A stretch of 64,000 bases of DNA from Deltaproteobacteria bacterium (GTDB lineage Bacteria; Desulfobacterota; Desulfuromonadia; Desulfuromonadales; JAAYDE01): assembly GCA_012729375.1 (NCBI GenBank), contig JAAYDE010000114.1, positions 60,444-124,443 on the forward strand, in the 5' to 3' direction. Below are positions 19,280 to 28,743 of the stretch, piece after piece. Each line of letters opens with the position of its first letter. The first letter of the stretch is position 1. A program made the translations under genes and the position numbers. The notes beneath the pieces were generated by a model, which made no database searches, was not told the origin of the DNA, and was given only the letters and a program-made list of their open reading frames with translations.

Positions 19280-21796
19280 GTGACCAACAAAAGTCTAGCC
19301 GAAATCCTGCCACTGATCGCCCGTCCCTCCCGTTACCTGGGAGGAGAACCGGGAAGTATCCGCAAGGACCGCTCCCGGGTCGAGGTGAGCGTGGCCCTCG
19401 CTTTTCCCGATGTCTACGAGGTGGGGATGAGCAATATCGGCCTGCCCATCCTCTACCACCTGCTCAACGCCGTGAAATGGATCGCCGCCGAGCGGGTCTA
19501 CGCCCCCTGGCCCGATCTCGAGAAGCAGCTGCGGGAGGGCAATCTGGCCCTGACCTCCCTCGAGTCGGAAATCCCCTTGCGGGATTTCGAACTTGTCGGC
19601 TTCACTCTCCAATACGAACTCAGCTACAGCAATGTTCTCAACATGCTGCGCCTCGGTGGGATTCCGCCCGCCCGATGCGAGCGCGGGGACGGGGATCCGC
19701 TGGTTCTGGTCGGTGGCCCCTGTGCCTTCAACCCCGAGCCGCTTGCCGATTTCATCGACGCCGCCCTGATCGGCGACGGCGAGGAGGCGGTTGTGGAGAT
19801 TTGCCGTGCCTTGCGTTCAGCCAAAGCAGCGGGGGAGCCCCGTGCTGCGGTTTTGGAGCGACTGGCCGCCATCGACGGCGTCTATGTTCCCTCTTTTTTC
19901 ACCGTGGCATACGAACGCGACGGCGAGATCAGCGGCATAGCCTCCCTGCTTTCGGGTTATGACCGGGTGCGGCGGCGTTTTCTGGCCGATCTCGACAATG
20001 CTCCCTACCCGACCTCCCCGATCATTCCTTTCATGCAGACCATTCACAACCGGGTGGCGGTGGAGATCTGTCGCGGTTGTACCCGCGGCTGCCGTTTCTG
20101 CCAGGCCGGGTTCATTTACCGGCCGGTGCGCGAACGGCGTCCGGAAACTATTAACGCCATCATTCGGGAAGCGCTGGAGCGCAGCGGCTACGAGGAGGTT
20201 TCCCTGCTGTCGCTTTCGGCGGGAGACTATGGGCCGATCGAACCTTTGCTCAAGCATCTGATCCGGGAGCTGGGCTCACGGCGGATCGCCGTTTCCCTTC
20301 CCAGTCTGCGCATCGGCTCCCTCAGCGACGAGATGCTGACGGAAATCCGCAAGATCCGCAAAACCGGTCTGACTCTGGCTCCCGAGGCGGGCACCGAAAG
20401 GCTCAGAAGGGTCATCAACAAGGGGATCAGCGAGGCCGATCTCCTTGCCGAATGCCGCAGCGCCTTCGAACTTGGCTGGCGGCTGGTCAAGCTCTATTTC
20501 ATGATTGGACTGCCCAGCGAGGAGCTTGCCGATGTGGCGGGAATCATCGATCTCTCCGGCCGGGTCAAGGCCAGCGGCCGGGGTACGCCGGGAGGGGCGG
20601 ACGTCAATGTTTCCGTTTCCACCTTTGTGCCCAAGCCCCACACCCCTTTCCAGTGGGAACCCCAGATCTCCATGGAAACCACCCGTGAGCGCCACCGCTT
20701 TCTACGTGAAGGCTTGCGCCGGAAAAAACTCCGCTTCAAACATCATGACCCCCAGCTCTCCTTTCTGGAGGGGGTTTTCGCCCGTGGCGACCGGCGCCTG
20801 GGGCCGGTGCTGGCGACGGCGGTAGCTCGCGGCTGCCGGTTCGATGCCTGGAGCGAACATTTCGATTTCGACGCCTGGCTGGAGGCCTTCGCCGCCCACG
20901 GTATCCGTCCCGAGTGGTATCTGCGGGAGCGGAAGGCGACGGAAATCCTCCCCTGGGACCATATCGACGCCGGCATCGACAAGGACTTTCTGCTCCGGGA
21001 GCGGGACCGCGCCGCCAGGAGCGAGGCCACTCCCGACTGCCGCAAGGGTGAATGCAGCCAATGCGGCGTCTGCGACTTCACGCGTGTCACCAACCGCCTG
21101 GCACCCTCCTCGATGGACAAAACGGAACCGGCCACGGCAGCGGCTGGGCAATCCTTGTCCTCGCCAGTGAGGCGGACCGTCCGCCTGCTTCTGGCCAAGA
21201 CCGGCAAGGCCCGTTTCCTCGGCCATCTCGAATTCATGACCGTTATCCACCGGGCGGTGCGCCGCGCCCGTCTTCCGGTCCGCTTTTCGGAAGGATTTCA
21301 TCCCGCGCCGCGGATTTCCTTCGGGGACGCGCTCCCCACCGGGATTGAGAGCCTGGCGGAAATCATCGATATTGAACTGGTCGAGGCGCTGTCCCCCGAG
21401 ACGGTGGCCGCCCTTCTCAATCGCGAGCTGCCGGAGGGCATCCGCACGGAAAATCCTCATCTTCTCCCACCTGGAAGCCTTTCACCGGCCGAAAGCGTGG
21501 CTTCGAGCCGCTACCTGATCCCTCTGCCGGAGGCTTGTCCCGAGGATCTGGAGGCGCGTATCGAGGCGTTTCTGAACAGCGACGAAGTTTGCGGCGAGCG
21601 GATCCACAAAGGACAGCCGCAGACGGTGGATCTGCGCAAAAATGTCGAGACGGCGGAACGGCAAGAGGCTCTGCTGTCGCTGACGATCTCCCGCGGCAGC
21701 CCTTTTCCGGCAGCCGAATACCTTCTCGGCTGTTCCGGTGAATGGCTGCGCAGCCAAAAAATTGTCAAGGCGGATATAAAACTTAAATCGACTTGA
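19280..21796 (+). CDS. Fused B12-type radical SAM protein with C-terminal DUF2344 domain
   Basis: 838 residues, matching in plan the fusion of the TIGR03960 and TIGR03936 families; function unproven. Residues about 30-190 form a cobalamin-binding-like Rossmann region (VALAFPDVYEVGMSN, then GGPCAFNPEP). The radical-SAM cluster motif is CTRGCRFC (Cys267, 271, 274). A cysteine patch, CRKGECSQCGVC, lies at about 587-598 before the DUF2344 domain (about 630-838, LLLAKTGKARFLGHLE). The start is GTG with AGGAAG upstream. It sits directly before rng and rplU, a widely conserved arrangement that hints at a ribosome or RNA-modification role. Confidence 0.88.
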   Translation: MTNKSLAEILPLIARPSRYLGGEPGSIRKDRSRVEVSVALAFPDVYEVGMSNIGLPILYHLLNAVKWIAAERVYAPWPDLEKQLREGNLALTSLESEIPLRDFELVGFTLQYELSYSNVLNMLRLGGIPPARCERGDGDPLVLVGGPCAFNPEPLADFIDAALIGDGEEAVVEICRALRSAKAAGEPRAAVLERLAAIDGVYVPSFFTVAYERDGEISGIASLLSGYDRVRRRFLADLDNAPYPTSPIIPFMQTIHNRVAVEICRGCTRGCRFCQAGFIYRPVRERRPETINAIIREALERSGYEEVSLLSLSAGDYGPIEPLLKHLIRELGSRRIAVSLPSLRIGSLSDEMLTEIRKIRKTGLTLAPEAGTERLRRVINKGISEADLLAECRSAFELGWRLVKLYFMIGLPSEELADVAGIIDLSGRVKASGRGTPGGADVNVSVSTFVPKPHTPFQWEPQISMETTRERHRFLREGLRRKKLRFKHHDPQLSFLEGVFARGDRRLGPVLATAVARGCRFDAWSEHFDFDAWLEAFAAHGIRPEWYLRERKATEILPWDHIDAGIDKDFLLRERDRAARSEATPDCRKGECSQCGVCDFTRVTNRLAPSSMDKTEPATAAAGQSLSSPVRRTVRLLLAKTGKARFLGHLEFMTVIHRAVRRARLPVRFSEGFHPAPRISFGDALPTGIESLAEIIDIELVEALSPETVAALLNRELPEGIRTENPHLLPPGSLSPAESVASSRYLIPLPEACPEDLEARIEAFLNSDEVCGERIHKGQPQTVDLRKNVETAERQEALLSLTISRGSPFPAAEYLLGCSGEWLRSQKIVKADIKLKST

Positions 21797-21832
21797 GCTA
21801 GAATTTCAGTTAAATTGATTATATTCAATGAA

Positions 21833-21853
21833 TTGTCCCGTTTTTCGGGACAA
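21833..21853 (+). promoter_or_regulatory. Stem-loop in the rng leader
   Basis: TTGTCCCG (21833-21840) and CGGGACAA (21846-21853) form a perfect 8-bp stem with a TTTTT loop, ending 10 bases before the rng ribosome site. No T-tract follows, so it is not a normal terminator. Confidence 0.6.
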
Positions 21854-21872
21854 ACGGTGGACAGGAGTCTTC

Positions 21873-23384
21873 ATGAGCAAAGAACTTGTGGTCAATTCCA
21901 CATCCCATGAAACCAGGGTCGCCCTGATGGAAAACGGCCACATTGCGGAGCTCTATATCGAACGAGGCCATGAAAAAGGCCTGGTGGGAAATATCTACCT
22001 GGGCAAGGTGATCCGCGTGCTGCCCGGCATGCAGGCCGCTTTTGTCGATATCGGCCTAGAAAAGGCGGCTTTTCTCTATGTCGCCGACGTGCGGACGGAG
22101 ATGGAAAATCTGGAGCGCCTCTTCGACGACTCCCTTGCCGATGTCCGCGGTGGACGAACGGACGAGAACGGCCTTACTCCTCTGCCTCCTATCGAAGAAC
22201 TGCTGCAGGAGGGGCAGGAGATCCTGGTTGAGGTGGCTAAGGAGCCCATCGGCACAAAAGGGGCGCGGATCACCTCCTACATCACCCTCCCCGGACGCCA
22301 CCTCGTTTTCATGCCGACGGTGGACCATATCGGCATTTCGCGCCGCATCGAAAACGAGGAGGAGCGGGAACGTCTGCGCACCATCATCGACCAGCTGCGT
22401 AAGCCGGGGACCGGCTTCATCGTGCGCACTGCCGCCGAGGGCAAGACGCTGGAGGATCTGGAATCCGATGTCGCCTATCTGGCCGGGCTGTGGGAGGACA
22501 TTCAGCAGCGCCAGGACAAGAAAACCCCCCCCTGCCTGATCCATTCCGACCTCGATGTCACCAGCCGGGTGCTGCGCGACATTCTCACCGAGGATGTGGA
22601 ACGCCTGGTCGTCGATTCCGAGGAGGAATTCCGCAAGATCAACCGTTTTCTGCAGACCTTCATGCCCAAGCTGCAGGTATCCGTGGAGCTTTACGGGGGG
22701 GAGGATCCGATCTTCGATGCTTTCGGCCTTGAGATCGAGATCGCCCGCGCCCTGGGCCGCAAGGTCTGGCTCAAGAGCGGCGGCTACATTACCATCGATC
22801 AGACCGAGGCGCTCACCGCCATCGATGTCAATACCGGCCGTTTTGTCGGCAAGCGCAATCTTGAAGACACCATCTTCAAGACCAATCTGGAGGCGGTACG
22901 GGAGATTGCCTTTCAGCTCCGCTTGCGCAATATCGGCGGCCTGATCATCATCGATTTCATCGACATGGAGCGGGAGATTCACCGCGAAAAGGTCCATGCG
23001 GCGCTGGAAGAAGCCCTGCATAACGACCGCGCCAAAACCAACATCCTCAAGATCTCGGAACTCGGCCTGGTGGAGATGACCCGCAAGCGGGTGCGCGAAA
23101 GTCTCGGCCGCACTCTTTGCGAACCCTGCCCCTACTGTGAGGGCAAAGGGTATGTCAAAAGCCGGCCCACCGTCGCCTACGAGATTCTGCGGGAAATGGA
23201 AAGGGAGATGCAGGACTGCGCCAGCGCCGAGATAAGCATCATTCTTCATCCCGATATCGCCGCGTTTCTTTTCGACGAGGAGCACGACGGCATCGAAAGC
23301 CTGGAAAACCGCCACGGCAAGAAAATCAACATCAAGGCGCGGCCGGGGTATCATCTGGAGCAGTACGATATCATCGAGGAGTGA
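21873..23384 (+). CDS. rng: Ribonuclease G/E family endoribonuclease
   Basis: 503-residue endoribonuclease cutting AU-rich single-stranded RNA, with roles in 16S rRNA 5-prime maturation and mRNA decay. The S1 RNA-binding region lies at about 38-125 (VGNIYLGKVIRVLPGMQAAF-type sequence), the DNase I-like catalytic site includes TAIDVNTGRFVG and IIIDFIDM, and the Zn-link cysteines are in CEPCPYC. There is no long C-terminal degradosome scaffold, so RNase G is the better name. ATG at 21873 has AGGAG upstream; the longer in-frame start would cover the leader hairpin. Confidence 0.94.
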   Translation: MSKELVVNSTSHETRVALMENGHIAELYIERGHEKGLVGNIYLGKVIRVLPGMQAAFVDIGLEKAAFLYVADVRTEMENLERLFDDSLADVRGGRTDENGLTPLPPIEELLQEGQEILVEVAKEPIGTKGARITSYITLPGRHLVFMPTVDHIGISRRIENEEERERLRTIIDQLRKPGTGFIVRTAAEGKTLEDLESDVAYLAGLWEDIQQRQDKKTPPCLIHSDLDVTSRVLRDILTEDVERLVVDSEEEFRKINRFLQTFMPKLQVSVELYGGEDPIFDAFGLEIEIARALGRKVWLKSGGYITIDQTEALTAIDVNTGRFVGKRNLEDTIFKTNLEAVREIAFQLRLRNIGGLIIIDFIDMEREIHREKVHAALEEALHNDRAKTNILKISELGLVEMTRKRVRESLGRTLCEPCPYCEGKGYVKSRPTVAYEILREMEREMQDCASAEISIILHPDIAAFLFDEEHDGIESLENRHGKKINIKARPGYHLEQYDIIEE

Positions 23385-23440
23385 CCTCCGCGCCGCAAGT
23401 CCTTTTCAGCCCCTGAAACGGGTGTTTGAGCAGATTGCCC

Positions 23441-23469
23441 TTGACAGCTCAAGGTTGTTTCTTTATATT
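23441..23469 (+). promoter_or_regulatory. Strong sigma-70-type promoter for rplU-rpmA
   Basis: TTGACA (23441-23446), a 17-base spacer and TATATT (23464-23469) lie 46 bases before the rplU start. This is near consensus and fits a ribosomal protein operon. Confidence 0.85.
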
Positions 23470-23514
23470 TCGCATTTCGACAGTCTAATTTCCACCCCAT
23501 TGGAGTGAGTTTCT

Positions 23515-23823
23515 ATGTACGCCATCATCCGCACCGGAGGAAAACAATACAAAGTCTCTGAGGGGGACTTTTTGAAGGTTGAAAAATTGGCCGGAAATGT
23601 CGGTGATACCGTTGAACTGAGTGAGGTTCTGATGGTTGCCGGGGATTCCGCCCGTGTCGGTGACCCGCTGGTTGCCGGCGCCAAGGTCACGGCCTGTATT
23701 GTGGAGCAGAAGAAGGACCGCAAGGTTCTCGTTTTTCACCACAAGCGCCGCAAGAATCACCGCAAGGCTTACGGCCACCGTCAACCCAAAACCCATCTCA
23801 AAATCTTGAGCGTAGAAGCATAA
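23515..23823 (+). CDS. rplU: Large-subunit ribosomal protein bL21
   Basis: 102-residue protein that binds 23S rRNA in the 50S subunit. The start YAIIRTGGKQYKV and the later VLVFHHKRRKNHRKA and GHRQPKTHLKI are the family's signature blocks; length is typical. GGAGTGAG precedes the ATG. It is the first gene after a near-consensus promoter and is followed by rpmA after 12 bases. Confidence 0.98.
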   Translation: MYAIIRTGGKQYKVSEGDFLKVEKLAGNVGDTVELSEVLMVAGDSARVGDPLVAGAKVTACIVEQKKDRKVLVFHHKRRKNHRKAYGHRQPKTHLKILSVEA

Positions 23824-23835
23824 GGGAGAGGTACC

Positions 23836-24090
23836 ATGGCACACAAGAAAGCGGGCGGCAGCTCACGTAACGGTCGCGACACCTGCGGCAAGCGGTTGGG
23901 AGTCAAGCGGTTCGACGGTCAATTCGTCACCGCCGGTTCTATTTTGGTACGCCAGCGGGGCACCAGCATCCACCCCGGCAGCAACGTCGGCTGCGGCAAT
24001 GACTACACCCTTTTTTCCTTGGTGGACGGGGTGGTAAAGTTCGAGCGCAAGGACAAGACCCGTCGCAAGGTCAGCGTCTACGCCAATTGA
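23836..24090 (+). CDS. rpmA: Large-subunit ribosomal protein bL27
   Basis: 84-residue protein whose N-terminal tail reaches the peptidyl-transferase centre. The sequence opens [14 protein letters not shown], so it is the mature-type start without the cleaved N-terminal extension seen in Firmicutes. GGGAGAGG precedes the ATG. A strong terminator follows, so rplU-rpmA is a two-gene transcript and obgE is probably expressed by read-through or its own promoter. Confidence 0.98.
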   Translation: MAHKKAGGSSRNGRDTCGKRLGVKRFDGQFVTAGSILVRQRGTSIHPGSNVGCGNDYTLFSLVDGVVKFERKDKTRRKVSVYAN

Positions 24091-24128
24091 TTCCTTTCGT
24101 TTCCCGGCAGTCCAGAAATATTCTCCTA

Positions 24129-24164
24129 AGCCCGAAGCCTTTTTTCAAGCTTCGGGCTTTTTTC
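24129..24164 (+). terminator. Intrinsic terminator after rpmA
   Basis: AGCCCGAAGC (24129-24138) pairs perfectly with GCTTCGGGCT (24149-24158) and is followed by TTTTT. It is a textbook terminator 38 bases after the rpmA stop. Confidence 0.93.
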
Positions 24165-24214
24165 AATTGCGGTTTTTCCTGTCAGGCGTCATCCTTCCGG
24201 CAACGGCAAAAATC

Positions 24215-25243
24215 ATGAAATTCATCGACCGGGCAAAAATCCATGTCCAGGCCGGCGACGGCGGCCGTGGCTGCGTCTCTTTCCGCCGCGAAAAATTCGT
24301 TCCCCGAGGGGGGCCGAACGGCGGCGACGGCGGCGACGGCGGCGATATCGTCTTTCTGGTAAAAGAAGGCATGTCCACCCTTTCCTCTTTTCGGCACAAG
24401 GTCCATTACCGGGCTGAAAACGGGGCGTCGGGGCGAGGAGCGCGAAAGCACGGCCGCAACGGCGCCTCCCTGACCATCGAGGTGCCGCCGGGGACGACCA
24501 TCTACCTGGAGGATGGAGAAAATCCTCTGGCGGACCTCACCGCGGCGGGACAGAAGGTTGTCCTCTTCAAGGGTGGCCGCGGCGGGCGCGGCAACGCTTC
24601 CTTGTCCAGCGGCAAAAGAATCGCCTACCATGCCGACCCGGGAGCACCCGGCGAAGGGGGATGGCTGCTGCTCGAACTGAAGCTGCTGGCCGATGTCGGC
24701 CTGGTGGGGTTGCCCAACGCCGGCAAGTCGACTTTCATATCCGCCGTCTCCAATGCCCGGCCGAAGATCGCCGATTACCCCTTCACCACCTTGAGCCCCC
24801 AATTGGGAGTTGTTTCCTACGGGGATTTCAAAAGCTTCGTGCTGGCCGACATTCCCGGTCTCATCGCCGGGGCCAGCCTGGGGCACGGGCTGGGCCATTA
24901 CTTCCTGCGCCAGATCGAAAGAACGCGGCTCATTCTCCACCTCCTCGATCTTTCCGTGCCCGACAACCAGGACCCCATCGACGACTTTGAAACCATCAAC
25001 CGGGAACTGGGGTTGTACAATCCCCTATTACTGGAAAAGCCGCAGATCGTGGTCCTGACCAAGATGGACCTGTCGCAAGCCAGAGCCCGGGCGGAGCTGC
25101 TGATTGCCTATTTCGGAGAGCGTGGTTTTCCGGTCTTTTCCGTGTCCGCGGTGAGCGGGGAGGGTATGCGGCAGCTGGTGCAGCGCATCGGCCGGGAGTT
25201 GGAAAAGCTCGACGGGGCCGCGACCGAAATGGTCGATTCTTGA
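24215..25243 (+). CDS. obgE: Obg/CgtA GTPase
   Basis: 342-residue ribosome-associated GTPase involved in 50S assembly and stress responses. The glycine-rich Obg fold occupies about 1-155 (KFIDRAKIHVQAGDGG, then GGPNGGDGGDGGD), and the GTPase domain has G1 GLPNAGKST, G3 DIPGLI and the NKxD-equivalent TKMD. The variable C-terminal OCT domain is nearly absent. ATG at 24215 is set by the family start; the ribosome site is weak. Order rplU-rpmA-obgE-proB-proA is typical of this group. Confidence 0.96.
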   Translation: MKFIDRAKIHVQAGDGGRGCVSFRREKFVPRGGPNGGDGGDGGDIVFLVKEGMSTLSSFRHKVHYRAENGASGRGARKHGRNGASLTIEVPPGTTIYLEDGENPLADLTAAGQKVVLFKGGRGGRGNASLSSGKRIAYHADPGAPGEGGWLLLELKLLADVGLVGLPNAGKSTFISAVSNARPKIADYPFTTLSPQLGVVSYGDFKSFVLADIPGLIAGASLGHGLGHYFLRQIERTRLILHLLDLSVPDNQDPIDDFETINRELGLYNPLLLEKPQIVVLTKMDLSQARARAELLIAYFGERGFPVFSVSAVSGEGMRQLVQRIGRELEKLDGAATEMVDS

Positions 25244-25319
25244 CAAAGGCGCGAGGCGAAAGTTAAGATACCGCTCATTTCCTGCTCCGAGCCCCTTGGC
25301 TCCTCATCCGGACGGCCCC

Positions 25320-26498
25320 ATGCGCGACAGATTTTTCAAAGCCCTAAAATCCATTGTGATCAAAGTCGGCAGTGGCGTCATTTCCACCGACACTGGTCTT
25401 GACGGTGACCGGATCGATGCCCTTTCGGGGGATATCGGCGCCCTGCTGCGCGCCGGTTTTGAGATTACGCTGGTTTCTTCCGGGGCCATTTCGGCGGGAA
25501 AGGGAGATCTCAACATCCACGGCCGTCCCCAGTCGATCCCCCTCAAACAGGCGGCCGCCGCCATCGGCCAGAGCCGGTTGATGCGCTACTACAAAAAAGC
25601 CTTCGGCGAGCAGGGGGTCAAGGTGGGGCAGATTCTGCTCACCCAGGAGGACCTCGCCGACCGCAAGCGCTACCTCAATGCCCGCAACACCGTAAAGACC
25701 CTGCTGGAGTACCGGATTCTGCCCATCATCAATGAAAACGACACCGTCGCCGTGGAAGAGATCCGCTTCGGCGATAACGATAACCTCTCTTCCATGGTCA
25801 CGGCTCTGGTGGAAGCCCAGTTGTTGATCATCCTTTCGGATGTGGACGGGCTCTATGACCGTGATCCGCGCCATTATGCCGATGCCCGGCGCATTTCCCT
25901 GGTGGAGAAGATCAGCAGCCAGATCGAGGCCATGGCCGGAGACAGCGGCACCCAGGTGGGCACCGGCGGCATGATCACCAAATTGCGGGCGGCCAAGCGG
26001 GCGGCCCTCTATGGGGTGGGCACGGTCATCGTCAACGGCCGCACGCCGCACATCCTCGACCGTGTCCTGCAGGGGGAGGATGTCGGCACCCTGTTCCTTC
26101 CCGCCGCGGAAAAGATGAGCGCCCGCAAGCATTGGATCGCCTTCACCAAAAAGCCCCGCGGCAAGCTGTTTCTCGATGACGGTGCGGTTGCCGCCATCGT
26201 CAACCACGGCAAGAGTCTTTTGCCGTCGGGAATCCGCTCCGTCGAAGGGAAGTTCGGCCGCGGCGACGCGGTCAGCCTCTGCGATCTGAGCGGCCGGGAG
26301 ATCGCCCGCGGCGTCACCGACTACGACTTGAGCGAGGTGATGCGGATCATGGGGAAGAAGAGCTCCAACATCAAGGATATCCTCGGTTACAAATACCATG
26401 AGGATGTGGTGCACCGCGACAATATGGTGGTCGGGTCGCCACCGGCCAGGAAGGATTACGGCAATGAACCAGACGGCAATGCGTCAACTCGCCCTTGA
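25320..26498 (+). CDS. proB: Glutamate 5-kinase with C-terminal PUA domain
   Basis: Phosphorylates glutamate in the first step of proline synthesis and is usually feedback inhibited by proline. The 392-residue protein has the amino-acid kinase domain (about 1-265; [33 protein letters not shown] ILSDVDGLY) and a PUA domain (about 285-375). ATG at 25320 is preferred to an upstream TTG. The last 35 bases overlap proA, which fits coupled synthesis of the two enzymes that hand over unstable glutamyl phosphate. Confidence 0.96.
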   Translation: MRDRFFKALKSIVIKVGSGVISTDTGLDGDRIDALSGDIGALLRAGFEITLVSSGAISAGKGDLNIHGRPQSIPLKQAAAAIGQSRLMRYYKKAFGEQGVKVGQILLTQEDLADRKRYLNARNTVKTLLEYRILPIINENDTVAVEEIRFGDNDNLSSMVTALVEAQLLIILSDVDGLYDRDPRHYADARRISLVEKISSQIEAMAGDSGTQVGTGGMITKLRAAKRAALYGVGTVIVNGRTPHILDRVLQGEDVGTLFLPAAEKMSARKHWIAFTKKPRGKLFLDDGAVAAIVNHGKSLLPSGIRSVEGKFGRGDAVSLCDLSGREIARGVTDYDLSEVMRIMGKKSSNIKDILGYKYHEDVVHRDNMVVGSPPARKDYGNEPDGNASTRP

Positions 26499-27717
26499 GG
26501 CCAAAGCCGCCGCCCGGCTGATGGCCAACGTCTCCTCGGAAGTCAAGAACACCCTTTTGCGGAGGATGGCCGACGCCCTGGAGGCCCATCGCCAGGACCT
26601 GCTTCCCGCCAACGGCAAGGATTTGCAGGCGGCTCGGGAAAAGGGGCTGGCCGCGGCCATGATCGACCGTCTGCAGCTCAATGAAAAGCGGGTCCGGGAA
26701 ATGGCCGATTGTCTGCGCGAGGTGGCTGATCTTGCCGATCCGGTGGGCGCAATGGCCGATTTCAAGCTGCGTCCCAACGGACTGCGGGTGGCACGGATGC
26801 GGATACCTCTGGGGGTCATCGGCATCATCTATGAGGCACGCCCCAATGTCACCTCCGATGCCGCCGGGCTGTGCCTGAAAAGCGGCAACGCGGTCATTCT
26901 GCGCGGCGGCTCCGAGACCATCCATTCCAACACCGCTATCGGCAATCTGCTGAAACGGGAGCTGGCCGGCATGGGGCTGCCCCCGGCCGCCCTGCAGGTG
27001 GTGCCGAGCACTGACCGGGCCTGGGTCAACGAGATGCTCAAGCTGGAGGACTGCATTGATCTCATCATCCCCCGCGGCGGCGAGGGGCTGATTCGCTTCG
27101 TCACCGCAAACTCCACCATTCCGGTGATCAAACATTATAAAGGGGTCTGCCATACCTATATTGATGCTTCCGCCGATTTCGACATGGCGGAGAGGATCTG
27201 CGTCAACGCCAAGGTTCAGCGGCCGGGCGTGTGCAACGCCATGGAGACCCTGTTGGTTCATAAAGACTGGGCTGCCGGTTTCCTGCCCCGCATGGCCGCG
27301 ACCTTCGCCCAACAGGGCGTCGAATTGCGCGGCTGCCCCTTGACCCGGGAGATTCTGCCCGGAATCAAGGCCGCAACGGAGGAGGATTGGGCCGCCGAAT
27401 ATCTCGACCTGATTCTGGCGGTGCGGGTGGTGGACGGCATCGAGCAGGCCATCGACCATATCCAGCGTTACGGCTCCGATCATACCGAGGTCATTGTCAC
27501 CAGGGATTACTTCAATGCCCAGCGGTTTCTGAAAGAGGTCAATTCCAGCGTCGTCATGGTCAACGCCTCGTCCCGTTTTTCCGACGGCAACCAGATGGGG
27601 CTGGGAGCCGAAATCGGCATTTCGACAACGAAACTGCACTCCTTTGGGCCGATGGGCCTGGAAGACCTGACCACCCGGAAGTTTGTCATTTTTGGAGAAG
27701 GGCAGATCCGCAGCTGA
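26464..27717 (+). CDS. proA: Gamma-glutamyl phosphate reductase
   Basis: Reduces glutamyl-5-phosphate to the semialdehyde with NADPH. The 417-residue protein belongs to the aldehyde dehydrogenase superfamily; the catalytic cysteine is in [16 protein letters not shown], and the [14 protein letters not shown] motif ([10 protein letters not shown]) is intact. ATG at 26464 lies inside the proB end with GGAAGGA upstream, so the overlap is real rather than a start error. Confidence 0.96.
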   Translation: MNQTAMRQLALEAKAAARLMANVSSEVKNTLLRRMADALEAHRQDLLPANGKDLQAAREKGLAAAMIDRLQLNEKRVREMADCLREVADLADPVGAMADFKLRPNGLRVARMRIPLGVIGIIYEARPNVTSDAAGLCLKSGNAVILRGGSETIHSNTAIGNLLKRELAGMGLPPAALQVVPSTDRAWVNEMLKLEDCIDLIIPRGGEGLIRFVTANSTIPVIKHYKGVCHTYIDASADFDMAERICVNAKVQRPGVCNAMETLLVHKDWAAGFLPRMAATFAQQGVELRGCPLTREILPGIKAATEEDWAAEYLDLILAVRVVDGIEQAIDHIQRYGSDHTEVIVTRDYFNAQRFLKEVNSSVVMVNASSRFSDGNQMGLGAEIGISTTKLHSFGPMGLEDLTTRKFVIFGEGQIRS

Positions 27718-28051
27718 TCACTGCCCTGTTGAACCAACCATGTCGGTGTCACGAAAGGCCTATCGGCTGCCATAGCTTTTGCGGCGGACTGGCGCTTCAT
27801 CTTTTGTCACTGGGGCGTACCGCTAAATACGCCTCATTCCTCGAGAATCGCCTGTCTTGCAGGACAAGGCTTTTTGCTGTGCCGGATTATGGACGACTTC
27901 TTGCCAATTTCTCAAACAGGATGAAAACGGCATGCCGTGGTTTTAGCCATCCTTGATCATTCAGCCTTGGGCAATTCATAGTTTTTTCCGGCCGGGCCGT
28001 CCCAAGGAATAAAGTTATATCCGTGGATCAACCCTGGAGGAGCCGCTCCCG
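27718..28051 (+). other. 334-base intergenic region with several inverted repeats
   Basis: No convincing gene lies here. It holds a hairpin GGCGTA/TACGCC (27814-27833), the near-palindrome ATTCCTCGAGAAT (27836-27848), a bulged hairpin with a T-tract (27850-27875) and the perfect palindrome ACGGCATGCCGT (27927-27938). The dense run of structures within 130 bases resembles a degenerate intergenic repeat element. GGAGGAG before nadD marks its right end. Confidence 0.6.
27850..27875 (+). terminator. Probable terminator of the proB-proA unit
   Basis: GCCTGTC (27850-27856) pairs with GACAAGGC (27863-27870) with one bulged A, followed by TTTTT (27871-27875). It is imperfect and about 130 bases past the proA stop. 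Confidence 0.55.
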
Positions 28052-28705
28052 ATGAAAATCGGCCTTCTTGGTGGGACTTTCAACCCGATTCATATCGCCC
28101 ATCTGCGCATCGCCGAAGAGGCGAGGGAATCCTGTTTCCTCGACCAGATTCTCTTCATCCCGGCCGCGGCGCCTCCCCATAAGGCCATGAGGGGCGATGT
28201 GTCTTTTGCCCACCGGTGCGCCATGACCCGGCTTGCCGTGGCCGGCAACCCCGCATTCGCGGTCACCGATCTGGAAGGGCAACGCAGCGGCGCCAGCTAT
28301 TCCGTCGATACATTGGCCCTTCTCCGCGCCGCAGATCCGCAAAAGGAATATTTCTTCATCGTTGGCATGGACTCTTACCTGGAACTCCACACATGGAAGG
28401 ATTATCCTCTACTTTTTGAGCTGGCCCATTTTATCGTTGCCGGCCGTCCCGGCTATGCTTCCGAATCCTCTTTTCATGAACTTCTGCCAATTGCGGTAAG
28501 GCCTCAGTTCTGTTATGATGGAACACCTCGAAGGCTCCGCCACAAATCAGGTAACAAGCTGATTTTTCTTGAGGAAACCATGCTCGATATCGCTTCAAGA
28601 AAGATTCGGCAGTTGCTTTCACAGAAGCGTTCCATCCGTTATTTGGTCCCTGACCCGGTGGTGGCCTATATTCACAACCACAGACTTTACCCGTCAGGGC
28701 ATTGA
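28052..28705 (+). CDS. nadD: Nicotinate-nucleotide adenylyltransferase
   Basis: Adenylates nicotinate mononucleotide in NAD synthesis. The 217-residue protein opens with the nucleotidyltransferase motif GGTFNPIHIAHL (residues 6-17) and ends with a SxTxIR-equivalent ASRKIRQLL. GGAGGAG lies upstream at good spacing. It starts the nadD-rsfS-rlmH block, which is conserved across many bacteria. Confidence 0.96.
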   Translation: MKIGLLGGTFNPIHIAHLRIAEEARESCFLDQILFIPAAAPPHKAMRGDVSFAHRCAMTRLAVAGNPAFAVTDLEGQRSGASYSVDTLALLRAADPQKEYFFIVGMDSYLELHTWKDYPLLFELAHFIVAGRPGYASESSFHELLPIAVRPQFCYDGTPRRLRHKSGNKLIFLEETMLDIASRKIRQLLSQKRSIRYLVPDPVVAYIHNHRLYPSGH

Positions 28706-28743
28706 TTCTTCTCCTTCAGGAATTATCACAAAGGGATAAAAAT

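Noticed and set aside
27387..27956. Open frame running through the end of proA into the intergenic region
   Set aside because: It starts inside proA in another frame and covers the hairpin-rich gap; no start signal or homology is visible.
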